DNA of 64,000 bases from Saliniramus fredricksonii (GTDB taxonomy: Bacteria; Pseudomonadota; Alphaproteobacteria; Rhizobiales; Beijerinckiaceae). The position numbers and the translations under genes are program-made. Below are positions 1 to 9,515 of the stretch, one piece after another. Positions within the stretch are counted from its first letter, which is position 1, and each line of letters begins with the position of its first letter. The notes beneath the pieces are model-generated. The model saw nothing but the letters and a program-made list of their open reading frames with translations, ran no database searches and was not told the DNA's origin. The DNA lies in assembly GCF_900094735.1 (NCBI RefSeq), contig NZ_FMBM01000003.1, positions 62,001-126,000 on the forward strand, given 5' to 3'.

Positions 1-1122
1 GCCGAGAAACGCCTGCCACAGCGCTTCGACTTCCGCGCGATCCAGATCCTTGACGATGAAGACGAGCCGGGTGCGCCGGTCGGCATCGTCGGGCCAGGCA
101 TCGAGAATGGCGGGGACGTGAACGACATGCTGTACGCCATGCAGCACGACGGGATGATCGGGATCTTCGGCAATACAGACGATTCCCTTGACGCGCAGCA
201 GCTTGGCGCCGTGGCTCGCCCGCAGGAGATCGAGGAAGAGGTCGAGGCTGCGCTGGGGCACTGGCGCGTCGCTCGTCAGGCAGAAGGCCCGGATCGAGGC
301 GTCGTGGCGGTTGACGTCGTGATGGTGGTGGTCGTGGTGTTCGTCATGTCCATGGCCATGTCCATGCCCGTGATCATGCTCATGCTGGCGCCGGTGCGCG
401 GCATCTTCCGCCTCGGCGATGGCCTCGGCTGAAAGCCATGTCGCGACGTCGCCGATCTTGCCCTGCGTGTCGAACAAACCCGACATGACCATGCTTTCGA
501 GATCGAGCGCATCCCCGGCATCGAGGATCGCGGCACCGGGATTGAGCTGGCGCAAGCGGGCTGTGAGCGCCGCGACCGCTCCGGAATCGGACAGATCCGT
601 CTTGGAGAGAACCAGCCGGTCCGCCATCGCGGCCTGGCGTACGGCTTCCTCATGTGTGTCCAGCGTCGCCGCGCCCGCCATGGCATCGACCACGGTGACG
701 AGTCCCTGCACGGCAAAGCGCATCGAGAGATAGGGATGGTAGAGCACCGCATGCAGGATGGGTGCCGGATCGGCCAGCCCCGTGGTCTCGATGATCACAC
801 GCTTGAAGGGCATGATGCGGTCATTGTCGCGCTTGCGCAGCAGGTCCTCGAGCGTGTGGATCAGATCGCCGCGCACCGAGCAGCACAGGCAGCCGGCCGA
901 GAGCAGGATCATGCCCTCGTCCACCGTCTCGACCAGCATGTGATCGAGCCCGATCTCGCCGAATTCATTCACGATCACCACGGTGTCAGACATGGCGGGG
1001 TCGGTGAGGATGCGGTTGAGCAGCGTCGTCTTGCCGGAACCGAGGAACCCGGTGAGCACCGTCAGCGGCAAGGGCTCCGGGCGGCGTCCGGCGGCGGGTT
1101 GTGCGCTGTTCTGATCGGTCAT
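1..1122 (-). CDS. CobW/YjiA-family metal-chaperone GTPase, 3' end cut by window edge
   Basis: G3E-family GTPase thought to deliver zinc or cobalt to client enzymes. The Walker A motif GFLGSGKTT lies about 25 residues from the start. It is followed by NEFGEIGLDH and the metal-binding GCLCCSV (CxCC) motif, then a switch region with ETTGLADPAP. A histidine/aspartate-rich linker (positions about 310-390 of the window) holds more than a dozen His residues before the C-terminal CobW_C domain. The frame is open to base 1, so 374 codons are visible without a stop; relatives are 320-400 residues, so only a short tail is missing. It starts 5 bases after the upstream transporter gene stops and is probably cotranscribed with it. 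The family is certain; the metal is inferred from the His-rich loop. Confidence 0.93.
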   Translation of the reverse strand, partial: MTDQNSAQPAAGRRPEPLPLTVLTGFLGSGKTTLLNRILTDPAMSDTVVIVNEFGEIGLDHMLVETVDEGMILLSAGCLCCSVRGDLIHTLEDLLRKRDNDRIMPFKRVIIETTGLADPAPILHAVLYHPYLSMRFAVQGLVTVVDAMAGAATLDTHEEAVRQAAMADRLVLSKTDLSDSGAVAALTARLRQLNPGAAILDAGDALDLESMVMSGLFDTQGKIGDVATWLSAEAIAEAEDAAHRRQHEHDHGHGHGHGHDEHHDHHHHDVNRHDASIRAFCLTSDAPVPQRSLDLFLDLLRASHGAKLLRVKGIVCIAEDPDHPVVLHGVQHVVHVPAILDAWPDDADRRTRLVFIVKDLDRAEVEALWQAFLG

Positions 1123-1127
1123 GCATC

Positions 1128-2081
1128 CTACTCCGTCAGGGCGCGGCGCGTGGCAAGCGCACGGCTGCGCCGGTTCTCCATGAGCACATTGGTGGCGACG
1201 GCGCCAACGACAAGGGCACCACCGAGGAATTGCAGGGGCACGAGCCGTTCGCCGAGCAGGATTGCCGAGGCGGCGGTCGCGACCACCGGCTCGGCGCAGA
1301 AGGCGAGGCCGACCACCACTGCCGAGGCGCGCACGAGGGCGACGAGCTGGAAGAACAATCCCGCCATATAGGTCGCGATCAGAAGCGCCACGGCAGCGGG
1401 CGCCACCGTCAGCACTGCCGGCGGATCCAGCGCGCCGAGCACGGCGCCGACGATGATGCAGGCGGGGATCACGGCGAGATTGACCCAGAAGATCTTGGCC
1501 AGTGTCGGCGTTTTCGGCGAACGTGTGCCGGAGAAGAATTGCAGGGTTGCCGAGGCGCTCGCCAGCCCGGCCAGCGCGACGCCGCGCCAGTCGAGGGTGC
1601 CGAAGCCGGGCCCGATCACCAGCGCCACGCCCGTGAAGGCCATGCCTGCCAGCACGAGCAGGGCAGGACGCAGGCTCCCGCCATCCACGAGCGGCGAGAG
1701 CAGCACGATCACGATCGGAAAGGTGAAGAAGATGACCACCGCCACCGAGACCGGAATGAAGGTTACCGCGCTCATGTAGCCGATCCCCACGCCCGCACCG
1801 CCGAGCGCGAGCGCGATCATGGCACGGCCTTCACCAGGGGCGATACGCGGCAGCCGGCGCCACAGGGCGGCGACGAGCGCGGCGACGACAAACATCGCGA
1901 TGACGCGGTAAAGCGCGACCGAGACACCGGACAATCCCGAATCGGCGGCCATGCGGGCAAAGACGATGCTGATCCCGTAAGCCGTTGCCCCGGCGCTTGC
2001 GAAGGCGAGGCCGAGGCCGGATGCGCTCGGCAGGCCGGTCGTGCCCGGGGAGGTGTCGGGCTGGCCCGGTGCGGATGACAT
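1128..2081 (-). CDS. EamA/DMT-family transporter
   Basis: Predicted inner-membrane drug/metabolite transporter of 317 residues with about ten hydrophobic segments arranged as two EamA repeats (roughly residues 25-160 and 170-300). The N-terminal 25 residues are polar. The C-terminal half contains the typical family pattern of a small-residue-rich helix, a Pro-Val-Val-Ala turn near residue 265 and a final helix before an Arg-rich tail. The substrate cannot be deduced. The gene lies immediately upstream of the CobW GTPase on the same strand, 5 bases apart, so a metal- or cofactor-related cargo is possible, but this is only inferred from context. Confidence 0.88.
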   Translation of the reverse strand: MSSAPGQPDTSPGTTGLPSASGLGLAFASAGATAYGISIVFARMAADSGLSGVSVALYRVIAMFVVAALVAALWRRLPRIAPGEGRAMIALALGGAGVGIGYMSAVTFIPVSVAVVIFFTFPIVIVLLSPLVDGGSLRPALLVLAGMAFTGVALVIGPGFGTLDWRGVALAGLASASATLQFFSGTRSPKTPTLAKIFWVNLAVIPACIIVGAVLGALDPPAVLTVAPAAVALLIATYMAGLFFQLVALVRASAVVVGLAFCAEPVVATAASAILLGERLVPLQFLGGALVVGAVATNVLMENRRSRALATRRALTE

Positions 2082-2198
2082 GAACCCTCGTCGCTCGCTT
2101 GATCCGGCGACGCGCGGTCACGCGTCACGGCCCGGATCTAGCAAAGCCGGACGGGAAAGGCCATGCCTGGCGAGGCAACCCCGCCATGCGCGGGCGGC

Positions 2199-3164
2199 TC
2201 ACTGCCAGTCGAAGACCTGAATGAGCGCGGGAGTCATGATCACGGCGAAGAGGACCGGGAGGAAGAACAGGATCATCGGGACAGTCAGCTTGGGCGGCAG
2301 GGCAGCCGCCTTCTTCTCGGCCTCGTTCATGCGCTGGTCGCGGCTCTCCTGGGCGAGCACGCGCAGGGCCTGACCGATGGGCGTGCCGTAACGCTCCGCC
2401 TGGATGAGTGCCGTCGAAACGGCCTTGACCGATTCGAGTCCGGTGCGTTCGGCGAGATGCTCGTAGGCCTGCCGGCGCTCGGGCAGATAGGAGAGCTCTG
2501 CGGTGGTGAGAGCGAGTTCTTCCGCAAGCGCGATCGAGGCGCGTCCGATCTCGGTACTGACCCGGCGAAAGGCCTGTTCCATGGACGTGCCGGATTCGGC
2601 GCAGATCAGCAGCAGATCAAGGGCATCGGGCCAGGCCCGACGGATGGAGAGCTGGCGTTTCTGCATGGCATTGCGCAGGAAGATCTCCGGAGCCTTGATC
2701 CCGATATACGCCGCAAAGATCACGATACCGAGCTGGATGATCAGGCTGAGCTCGAAATCATCGATGAAATACAGGTACGCCCCCGCGATCAGTGTGAAGC
2801 TGATGGGCAGAACCAGACGAAAAACCAGAAACGTATATTCCGATTTCTGACCCCGAAAACCGGCTTGCATCAACTGCATCTTGGCCGTCTCGGTCCCGAG
2901 CCAGTCCGAAAGCTTGAACTGTTCGACGAACTGGCGGATGCGCTCGGCGGGTCTCGAGCGCAGGGAGCCCCGGTTCTGCCGCGTAAGACGCTCGCGCTCG
3001 CGCGCCCTGATCCGGTCGCGTTCCACCGCGACGGCCTTCATGCGCTTGTCGAGATTGTCGTTGGCGATCAGCGGCATCGCGACTGTGAAGACGGTCGCGA
3101 CTGCGGCGATTCCCGCCAGGACCATTGCCAGGAATTGCGGGTCGGAAAGGGCCTGCATGATCAT
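2199..3164 (-). CDS. tadC: Tad pilus inner-membrane platform protein TadC
   Basis: Type II secretion F-domain protein of 321 residues and last gene of the Tad operon. It should form the inner-membrane platform with TadB, on which the CpaF ATPase acts. There are hydrophobic segments near the N-terminus (about residues 12-32), around residues 105-150 and at the C-terminus (about 295-317). The cytoplasmic F domain between them contains RRAWPDALDLLLICAESG, the typical T2SSF pattern with conserved acidic and Cys/Glu residues. The start has a GGAG element 7 bases upstream. It begins 18 bases after the tadB stop. Confidence 0.93.
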   Translation of the reverse strand: MIMQALSDPQFLAMVLAGIAAVATVFTVAMPLIANDNLDKRMKAVAVERDRIRARERERLTRQNRGSLRSRPAERIRQFVEQFKLSDWLGTETAKMQLMQAGFRGQKSEYTFLVFRLVLPISFTLIAGAYLYFIDDFELSLIIQLGIVIFAAYIGIKAPEIFLRNAMQKRQLSIRRAWPDALDLLLICAESGTSMEQAFRRVSTEIGRASIALAEELALTTAELSYLPERRQAYEHLAERTGLESVKAVSTALIQAERYGTPIGQALRVLAQESRDQRMNEAEKKAAALPPKLTVPMILFFLPVLFAVIMTPALIQVFDWQ

Positions 3165-3182
3165 CGCTTTGCTCCGTTCCGA

Positions 3183-4162
3183 TCAGATATCGAAGGAAAT
3201 CATGTTCTTCATGACCATCACGCCAAACAGCATCCAGATCGCACAGACACCGAGCACGATCTTGCCGGTGAGTGTCAGCCAGAGCAGTTCGATATAGCTG
3301 GGGCTGGAAATATAGGTCATCAGAGCCACGATGAAGGGCAGGGCCGCAATGATTGCGGCAGAGGCCTTGGCCTCCATGCTCATCGCCTGGATCTTGCCCT
3401 TCATCTTCTTGCGCTCGCGCAGGACGCGCGACAGGTTGCCGATGGCTTCGGAAAGGTTGCCGCCGGCCTTGGTCTGAATGGTGATCACCGTGGCGAAGAA
3501 CGAGGATTCGGCCACCGGGACCCGCTCCGCCAGGCGCTCGAGCGCATCCGAGAGGGTCACACCCATCGCCTGCGATTCGGTAACCAGACGAAACTCGCTG
3601 CGGATCGGCTCTTCCGCCGAGGCCGCGATCTCGCGCATGCAGTCGCCCAACGGCAATCCGGCCCGGATGCCGCGCACGATAATGTCCATCGCATCGGGAA
3701 GTTCGGTGATGAATTTCTCGACGCGCTTCTTCGCGAGATAGCCGAGAATCCAGTTCGGCAGGCCGAGCCCGCCAGCGAAGGTGCCGAGCCCCGCCACGAT
3801 GAAGCTCCCCCCGTGAGGATGAAGAGAAACAGGCCGACCAGCAATCCCAGCGCAGCGCTCATCAGGAAGAAACGCGATTTCGTCCAGTCGAGTCCGGCAT
3901 GGGCAATACGCTCTTCCAGAGAAGCCTTGTTGCGATCGCGCTTCTCCTCGATCTCACGCAGGGTCTGCACGATCTGATCGCGACGCTGGGCGGAATCGCG
4001 CGGGACGCGCTCGACACGCTGGTTGGGCGTCTTCGCCATCAGGGCCTGCTGACGCTTTTCCGCGCGCTTTTCCCCCGAGAGGAGCGGGTACAGGAAGACC
4101 TGCGCGATGCCGCCGACGGCGATCGCGATCAGCATGACGAGAAGAATGTCGCGTATTTCCAT
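3183..4162 (-). pseudogene. tadB: TadB pilus platform protein, interrupted by a 1-base deletion
   Basis: Type II secretion F-family platform protein, partner of TadC. Reading from 4162, the first 115 or so codons give an N-terminal membrane helix, a basic stretch and two further hydrophobic segments, then the frame is lost at a run of six G (plus-strand C at 3807-3812). The rest of the F domain (GIRAGLPLGDCMREIA, NLSRVLRERKKMKGK, C-terminal helices) continues in another frame down to 3183. Adding one G restores a continuous protein of 326 residues, a normal TadB length, across LTGGSFIVAGLG. All neighbouring Tad genes are intact. The gene could be a fresh null mutation, a sequencing error, or rescued by slippage on the G run. 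Confidence 0.85.
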
Positions 4163-4189
4163 GGCCCTGTCCTGATCTCCCGATCGTCG

Positions 4190-5698
4190 TCAAGCAGGCT
4201 CGTTTGCCGCTTCCATCGCGTCGAGCGCCGTTGCGAGCTGCTCCTCGACGCCGTAATAACGCGCACGTTCCCAGAAACCCGGGCGTCCGACGCCGGTCGA
4301 GCGGTGGCTGCCGATCAGGCGCCCGTTCTGGTCCTCACCAAGCACGTCGTAGAGCACGATATCCTGGGTCACGATCACGTCGCCCTCCATGCCCAGCACC
4401 TCGGTGATGTGGGTGATCCGGCGTGAGCCGTCGCGCAGTCGCGCGGCCTGGACGATGACGTCGATGGAGGAGACGATCATCTCGCGAATCGTCTTCGAAG
4501 GCAGCGCGAAGCCGCCCATGGTGATCATCGATTCGATACGCGACAGGCATTCACGCGGTGAGTTCGCGTGCAGGGTGCCCATCGAACCGTCATGGCCCGT
4601 ATTCATTGCCTGCAGCAGATCAAAGGCTTCCGGGCCGCGCACCTCGCCGACGATGATGCGTTCGGGGCGCATGCGCAGGCAGTTGCGGACGAGATCACGC
4701 ATGGTAACCTGGCCCTGACCTTCCAGATTGGGCGGGCGGGTTTCGAGACGCACCACATGCGGCTGCTGCAGCTGGAGCTCCGCCGCATCCTCACAGGTAA
4801 TGATGCGTTCGTCGTGCTCGATATAGTTCGTCAGGCAGTTCAGAAGCGTCGTCTTGCCCGAGCCCGTACCGCCCGAGATCACGACATTGGCGCGGACCTT
4901 GCCGATGATCTTGAGCACTTCCGCGCCCGGCGGAGAGATGGCCCCGAACTTGACCAGCTGGTCGAGGGTCAGCTTGTCCTTCTTGAACTTGCGGATCGTC
5001 AGCGCCGGCCCGTCAATCGCGAGCGGTGGCGCGATCACGTTGACGCGCGAGCCGTCGGGAAGGCGGGCGTCGCAGATCGGGCTGGATTCGTCGACGCGGC
5101 GACCGACCTGGCTGACGATCCGCTGGCAGATATTCATCAGCTGCTGCTCGTCGCGGAAGCGGACGTTGGTCAGCTGGATCTTGCCGTCAACTTCGATATA
5201 GGTCTTGCGCGCATTGTTCACCATGATGTCGGCGATGTCGTCGCGCGCCAGCAGCGGCTCGAGCGGGCCGTAGCCGAGAACGTCGTTACAGATGTCGTCG
5301 AGCAGTTCTTCCTGCTCCGCGATGGAGAGGACGACATTCTTCAGTGCGATGATCTCGTTGACGATGTCGCGAATCTCTTCACGGGCGGAATCCGCGTCGA
5401 GGCGCGCGAGCTGTGCCAGATCAATGGCCTCGATCAGCGCGCCGAAGATCATGCTCTTCGTCTGGTAATATTCGTCTGAGCGCTGTCGCGTCTCCACGGC
5501 AACCGGCTTCTGCTTCGCCGGCTCCGGCGGTGGCAGGGGGCTGGCGTTGAAACTCCCGCTCGGTCGCGGGTTTTCGACCGGCAGGACGGGGACCGCCGGC
5601 TCGCTCGCCGTGTTCGCCGGCCCGGCCTCCGGTCGTGCCGCAGGCATGCGCGGCTGCGCCGGTTGCTGATTTCCGATCGAGGACCTCTTGCCGAACAT
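4190..5698 (-). CDS. cpaF: Tad pilus assembly ATPase CpaF/TadA
   Basis: Secretion ATPase of the VirB11/GspE family (502 residues) that powers Flp pilus extension and probably retraction. A Pro-rich N-terminal tail of about 80 residues precedes the N-terminal domain. The catalytic domain has Walker A GGTGSGKTT (near residue 280), an Asp box around TCEDAAELQL, Walker B RIIVGEVRG and the His box TGHDGSMGTLHAN. The ATG at 5698 follows an AGAGAG element by about 9 bases; a GTG nine bases further upstream (5707) is in frame but less well placed. The gene sits between cpaE and tadB, in the usual order. Confidence 0.96.
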   Translation of the reverse strand: MFGKRSSIGNQQPAQPRMPAARPEAGPANTASEPAVPVLPVENPRPSGSFNASPLPPPEPAKQKPVAVETRQRSDEYYQTKSMIFGALIEAIDLAQLARLDADSAREEIRDIVNEIIALKNVVLSIAEQEELLDDICNDVLGYGPLEPLLARDDIADIMVNNARKTYIEVDGKIQLTNVRFRDEQQLMNICQRIVSQVGRRVDESSPICDARLPDGSRVNVIAPPLAIDGPALTIRKFKKDKLTLDQLVKFGAISPPGAEVLKIIGKVRANVVISGGTGSGKTTLLNCLTNYIEHDERIITCEDAAELQLQQPHVVRLETRPPNLEGQGQVTMRDLVRNCLRMRPERIIVGEVRGPEAFDLLQAMNTGHDGSMGTLHANSPRECLSRIESMITMGGFALPSKTIREMIVSSIDVIVQAARLRDGSRRITHITEVLGMEGDVIVTQDIVLYDVLGEDQNGRLIGSHRSTGVGRPGFWERARYYGVEEQLATALDAMEAANEPA

Positions 5699-5763
5699 AT
5701 GGATCACTCTCTGCGCGGTTTGTCGTTAGCCGGCGGCTGCCCGACGGGCCCTGAACGGGCCGG

Positions 5764-7005
5764 TCACGAAGCCGATTTGCGTTTCAGGAATTTGGACAGC
5801 AGCGGATCCAGCAGGCCGGCACGCTTGTTCTTCAATTCCGTGCGACCGATGAGCGTGGCCGCCAGCTCCGTGAAGATTTCCGCTGGCCGGCATCCGGGCT
5901 GCAATTCAGCCAGCATCTGCCCGTTATTGGCGGCCGAACCGAAGAGCTGGGCATCGAAGGGCATCTGCGCATCCAGATCATGACCCACGGCCTTGGCGAA
6001 GTCCGCGCTTGAGATCTCCGGACGCTTGGGCAGACCGATACGGTTGAGCATCAAGCGTGGCGGACGATCATTCGGGCGTTGCTGGCGCAACAGATCCGCA
6101 AGATTTTTCGCATTGCGCAGCGAAGCGAGCTCCGGCTCCGCAACGACGATGATGTCGTCGGCGGCAAGCAGGATGCGTTTCGTCCATGCGCTCCAGAGAT
6201 GCGGCACGTCGAGCACGATACAGGGCATGTTGGCGCGCAGCAGGTCGAGCAATTGGTCGAAAGTGGTCTCCGTCAGATCGCAGGTACGGTCGAGCACGGC
6301 GGGAGCCGCGAGCAGCGACAGCTTGTCCGAACATTTCGACATCAGGCGATCAACCACATTGGCATCGAGCCTGTCGGGCGCGAAGATCGCCTCGGCGATG
6401 CCCTGCGGCGGATCCTGGTTGAAGTCGAGCCCGGCGGTGCCAAAGGCGATGTCGAGATCGGCAACCACTGTCGCCATATCGAGATCGCGCGAAAACGACC
6501 AGGCCAGATTATGCGCAACCGTCGAGGCGCCGACGCCGCCTTTCGCGCCGATGACGGCAACGATCCGACCGACCGGGTCGGAGCCCGGCGTCGTAAACAG
6601 GCCGGATACGGCGCGCACCATATCGACAGGCGAGAGGGGTGCGATCAGATAATCGCTGACGCCGCGCCGGATCAGATCGCGATAGAGCAGGACGTCGTTG
6701 ACATGGCCGACGACGAGCACCCGGGTGCCCGTATCGCAGACCTCGGAAAGCTCGTCGAGGTGGCGAAGGAACTGGGCCTGCTCGTTCTGACCGACTTCGA
6801 GGATGATCACGTTCGGCGTGGGAGCCTGGGCGAAGGCCGCGACGGCACCGGCGGCACCCCCGGCCTGAACGCGCAGATGCGCCTTCTGCATGCGCCGGTC
6901 GGTCGCCGCTGATTCCAGCGCTGTCGCGATATCGGGCGAATCACAAAACGCCTGAATCGTGACGCGCGGTACCGGCGCGATCATGTCGTCTTCACTGTGA
7001 CTCAT
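5764..7005 (-). CDS. cpaE: Pilus assembly protein CpaE/TadZ
   Basis: ParA/MinD-like ATPase (413 residues) that localises the Tad machine at the pole. Residues about 15-145 form an atypical receiver-like domain. Residues about 155-390 form the P-loop domain with the deviant Walker A KGGVGAST, the switch segment VVADLDIAFGTAGLDF and the Walker B-like CIVLDVPHLW. A basic C-terminal tail follows. The start at 7005 has AGGA about 11 bases upstream. It lies between cpaD and cpaF with short gaps of about 60 bases on each side, which supports one transcript. Confidence 0.94.
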   Translation of the reverse strand: MSHSEDDMIAPVPRVTIQAFCDSPDIATALESAATDRRMQKAHLRVQAGGAAGAVAAFAQAPTPNVIILEVGQNEQAQFLRHLDELSEVCDTGTRVLVVGHVNDVLLYRDLIRRGVSDYLIAPLSPVDMVRAVSGLFTTPGSDPVGRIVAVIGAKGGVGASTVAHNLAWSFSRDLDMATVVADLDIAFGTAGLDFNQDPPQGIAEAIFAPDRLDANVVDRLMSKCSDKLSLLAAPAVLDRTCDLTETTFDQLLDLLRANMPCIVLDVPHLWSAWTKRILLAADDIIVVAEPELASLRNAKNLADLLRQQRPNDRPPRLMLNRIGLPKRPEISSADFAKAVGHDLDAQMPFDAQLFGSAANNGQMLAELQPGCRPAEIFTELAATLIGRTELKNKRAGLLDPLLSKFLKRKSAS

Positions 7006-7066
7006 GACTTCATTATCCTTCGTTCGCGACGTTGTCCTGTCAGGATTGGCATCCGTTCACGCGTGA

Positions 7067-7795
7067 TCAGTCGCCGACATCGCTGATGCCGCTGCGCCCA
7101 TCTTGCTGGTAGTTGGTGGACGGATCGTTGCCTTCGCGCAGTTTCTGGATATTCGCGGAACGCCGAACCGGATCGACCGCGCCCGGAGTGCGCCCACAGA
7201 CCAGATCGACAGGGTCGGCGATCTGGGAAGCGACGTTGCTCTGGGTGGCACAACCATGGTTCCAATAGGGCTCGTTGCGCATGTTGAACCCGGCATCGCT
7301 GACACCGAGATCCTGCGGCCAGAGCCCGCAAGGGCCCTCGACCTGCGCCGCCATGTGGCGGAAACTCAGGCGGATCGGCGCGGCGAGACCCGATTGCGTC
7401 GGGTCGTAATGCGACACGGAATAGGCGTTGGACGGAATGCCCGCATCGCGCAGCCGGACACGCAGCGAATCGAGGGTGCGCCCGGCTCCGGCTTCGGAAC
7501 GCGGCACCTGGATACTGATGCGCCCCTTGCCTTCCTTGCGATACTTTTCGACGAAGCTGTCAAGATCCTCCGTCTGGCGGTCGTCGAGCCGGCTGCCGCG
7601 GACGAAAATATCGAGGTGATGGGGCTTGTCACTGAGCACGATCGGGTGGCGATCGCGGTAGTCGTAAGGGTAGATCGAGCCGGTCTGAACCACGCGGTCC
7701 TGCGCGCAGGCGGCCAATGCGAAGGCGGACAGCGCGACGAGGGTGATGCCGAGGCTTCGTGAGCCGCTCCGGATGGTAGGTTTGGGCTGAGTCAT
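7067..7795 (-). CDS. cpaD: Pilus assembly lipoprotein CpaD
   Basis: Outer-membrane-associated lipoprotein of 242 residues that supports the CpaC secretin. The chosen ATG (7795) gives a compact signal peptide ending in a lipobox, ALAAC, with an AAGGA element 8 bases upstream. The frame stays open upstream, but the extension carries no further signal. The mature part contains HPIVL near the start and ends with the family-typical Cys-rich segment (GPCGLWPQDLG, WNHGCATQSN, CGRTPG) followed by a Gly/Ser-rich tail. It lies between cpaC and cpaE. Confidence 0.92.
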   Translation of the reverse strand: MTQPKPTIRSGSRSLGITLVALSAFALAACAQDRVVQTGSIYPYDYRDRHPIVLSDKPHHLDIFVRGSRLDDRQTEDLDSFVEKYRKEGKGRISIQVPRSEAGAGRTLDSLRVRLRDAGIPSNAYSVSHYDPTQSGLAAPIRLSFRHMAAQVEGPCGLWPQDLGVSDAGFNMRNEPYWNHGCATQSNVASQIADPVDLVCGRTPGAVDPVRRSANIQKLREGNDPSTNYQQDGRSGISDVGD

Positions 7796-7889
7796 GCCAG
7801 CATTCCTTGATGTCGCATCATGTGCCGCTTCATGGGGTGCGCGGTTGGATGGATTGGCGAGCACGGGAGGGTTCATGACGGCTGCTCCC

Positions 7890-9515
7890 TCAATCCGCGA
7901 TGAAGCCGAAGCGGCCGGGCGTGCCACGTGCGGGCTGCGAGTCGCCGGTCGTGCCGTACATCTGATTGAACCGGCCCATCAGGACGGCCTGCGGGTCGAA
8001 GGCTTCGATGAAACCGTCATCCGGGCGTTCTGCCTCGGCCTGCTCCATCGGCTTGGCGATATAGGGCGAGACCAGGATCATCAGTTCGGTTTCCTGGCGC
8101 TGGTAGTCGCGCGAGCGGAACAGCGCGCCGAGGATCGGCAGATTCATCAGGCCCGGCATGCCGGCGACCGTCTGTCCCGTGCGCGTCGAGATCAGTCCGG
8201 CAGTCATCATGGTGCCGCCCGAGGGCAGTTCGACGCTGGTCTCGGATTTGCGCACCTTCATGCCGGGCACGCTGCTGCCGAGTACGGTCGAGCTGTTTTC
8301 GAAATCGAGTTCGGATACCTCGGTCGAGACACGAAGCGAAATCCGGTTCTCGGCCAGCACGACCGGGGTGAAGTCCAGATTGATGCCGAAGGGCTTGAAA
8401 TTGACCGACGGAACGCAGTTTGGCTCGCTCGGCGGGCAAGGGGTGAGAACCGGGATCTCCCCGCCGGCCATGAAGCTTGCGGATTCCCCCGAGACGGCGA
8501 CGAGCGTCGGTTCGGCGAGGGTGCGCGAGACACCGGCGCGCTCGAAGGCCTGCAGGGTCGCTTTCACATCGAAGCCGCTGCCACCGAAATTCGCCGTATA
8601 GCTGCCGCGCGTGCTGTCGAGACCGGGATTGAGCGGGAAGAGCGAGGTCATATCCTCGGCTTCCAGCGTATCCCAGCCGACATTGGTCTGGATGCCGAAC
8701 TGCTTGACCACGGCGCGGGCCACCTCCACCACGGCGACGCGCAGCATCACCTGATCCTGCTCCTCGATGGTGAGCGAGTTGATCACCGCGCCACGTCCGC
8801 CGAGATCGCCGCCCTCGCGACCGACGAAGGCTTCCGCGATATCGACGGCATGCTGAGCCTGGGTCGCACTTGAAACGGAGCCGGTCAGGATGATCGAATC
8901 GCCTGCCGGCTGGATATCGATGCGCGCCCGGGGGAAGGAGCGGCGCAGGGTATCGCGCAATTCGCCCAGTTCGCGACCCACCGAGACTTCCAGCGTCGCG
9001 AGCTGATGGCCATCCGCGTCGAAAATGAAGACGGACGTCTCGCCGTCTTCCTGGCCGATCAGAAAGATCTTGCGGGTCGAGCGTACCACCGCATTGGCGA
9101 CGGCCGGGTTGGCGACGAAGACCTCCTTGGCGTCACGCGGCAGATCGACGATTACCGACTTGCCGATGCCCAGCCCGATGCGCCGGGTCCGCTGACCTTC
9201 ATGATCGCCGATGCGCACGGTCGATTCACTGTCGAACGACTGGTCGGACCATTGCGCCGCTTGCCCCTTGCCGAAGCCGCCCTTGCCGAAACCGCCCTGG
9301 CCGCCCGAATCGAAATCTGCGGCCTGCACCGATAGCGGGGCGAGATACAATGTCAGCGCTGCGGTGGCGCAGAGCATCGTGAAGCCGAGCTTGCGACTTG
9401 TGCGCACCCCGCCGCGCGTTCCGGCTTTGGAGGGGGCCTGGTGCGCCGCCGTTGCGAAGGTCCGGATGCGGTTCCGGAACGGCGCGGGCGCTGCGGCTGA
9501 AGTTTCTGCTGTCAT
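7890..9515 (-). CDS. cpaC: Tad pilus outer-membrane secretin CpaC/RcpA
   Basis: Secretin that forms the outer-membrane channel for the Tad pilus. From the ATG at 9515 the protein is 541 residues. It has a long basic n-region, a hydrophobic signal segment ending SVQA, a Gly-rich linker, the pilus-formation N-terminal domain (KSVIVDLPRDAKEVFVANP), a BON-like domain and the C-terminal secretin domain with VPGMKVRKSETSVELPSGGT and MMTAGLIS. GAGAG precedes this start. An in-frame ATG at 9650, placed 7 bases after the cpaB stop with that TGAGG as Shine-Dalgarno, would add 45 residues, so the start is unsettled. Confidence 0.93.
   Translation of the reverse strand: MTAETSAAAPAPFRNRIRTFATAAHQAPSKAGTRGGVRTSRKLGFTMLCATAALTLYLAPLSVQAADFDSGGQGGFGKGGFGKGQAAQWSDQSFDSESTVRIGDHEGQRTRRIGLGIGKSVIVDLPRDAKEVFVANPAVANAVVRSTRKIFLIGQEDGETSVFIFDADGHQLATLEVSVGRELGELRDTLRRSFPRARIDIQPAGDSIILTGSVSSATQAQHAVDIAEAFVGREGGDLGGRGAVINSLTIEEQDQVMLRVAVVEVARAVVKQFGIQTNVGWDTLEAEDMTSLFPLNPGLDSTRGSYTANFGGSGFDVKATLQAFERAGVSRTLAEPTLVAVSGESASFMAGGEIPVLTPCPPSEPNCVPSVNFKPFGINLDFTPVVLAENRISLRVSTEVSELDFENSSTVLGSSVPGMKVRKSETSVELPSGGTMMTAGLISTRTGQTVAGMPGLMNLPILGALFRSRDYQRQETELMILVSPYIAKPMEQAEAERPDDGFIEAFDPQAVLMGRFNQMYGTTGDSQPARGTPGRFGFIAD

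Noticed and set aside
3807-3812. Programmed frameshift as a known feature of tadB
   Set aside because: I know of no described programmed frameshift in tadB. No downstream pseudoknot was recognised, so deletion or sequence error is simpler; kept only as a testable idea.
2163-3977. Long open frame of 604 codons on the plus strand
   Set aside because: It lies antisense to tadC and tadB, whose motifs are clear. The encoded protein is rich in Arg, Gly, His and Asp, typical of a shadow frame in GC-rich DNA.
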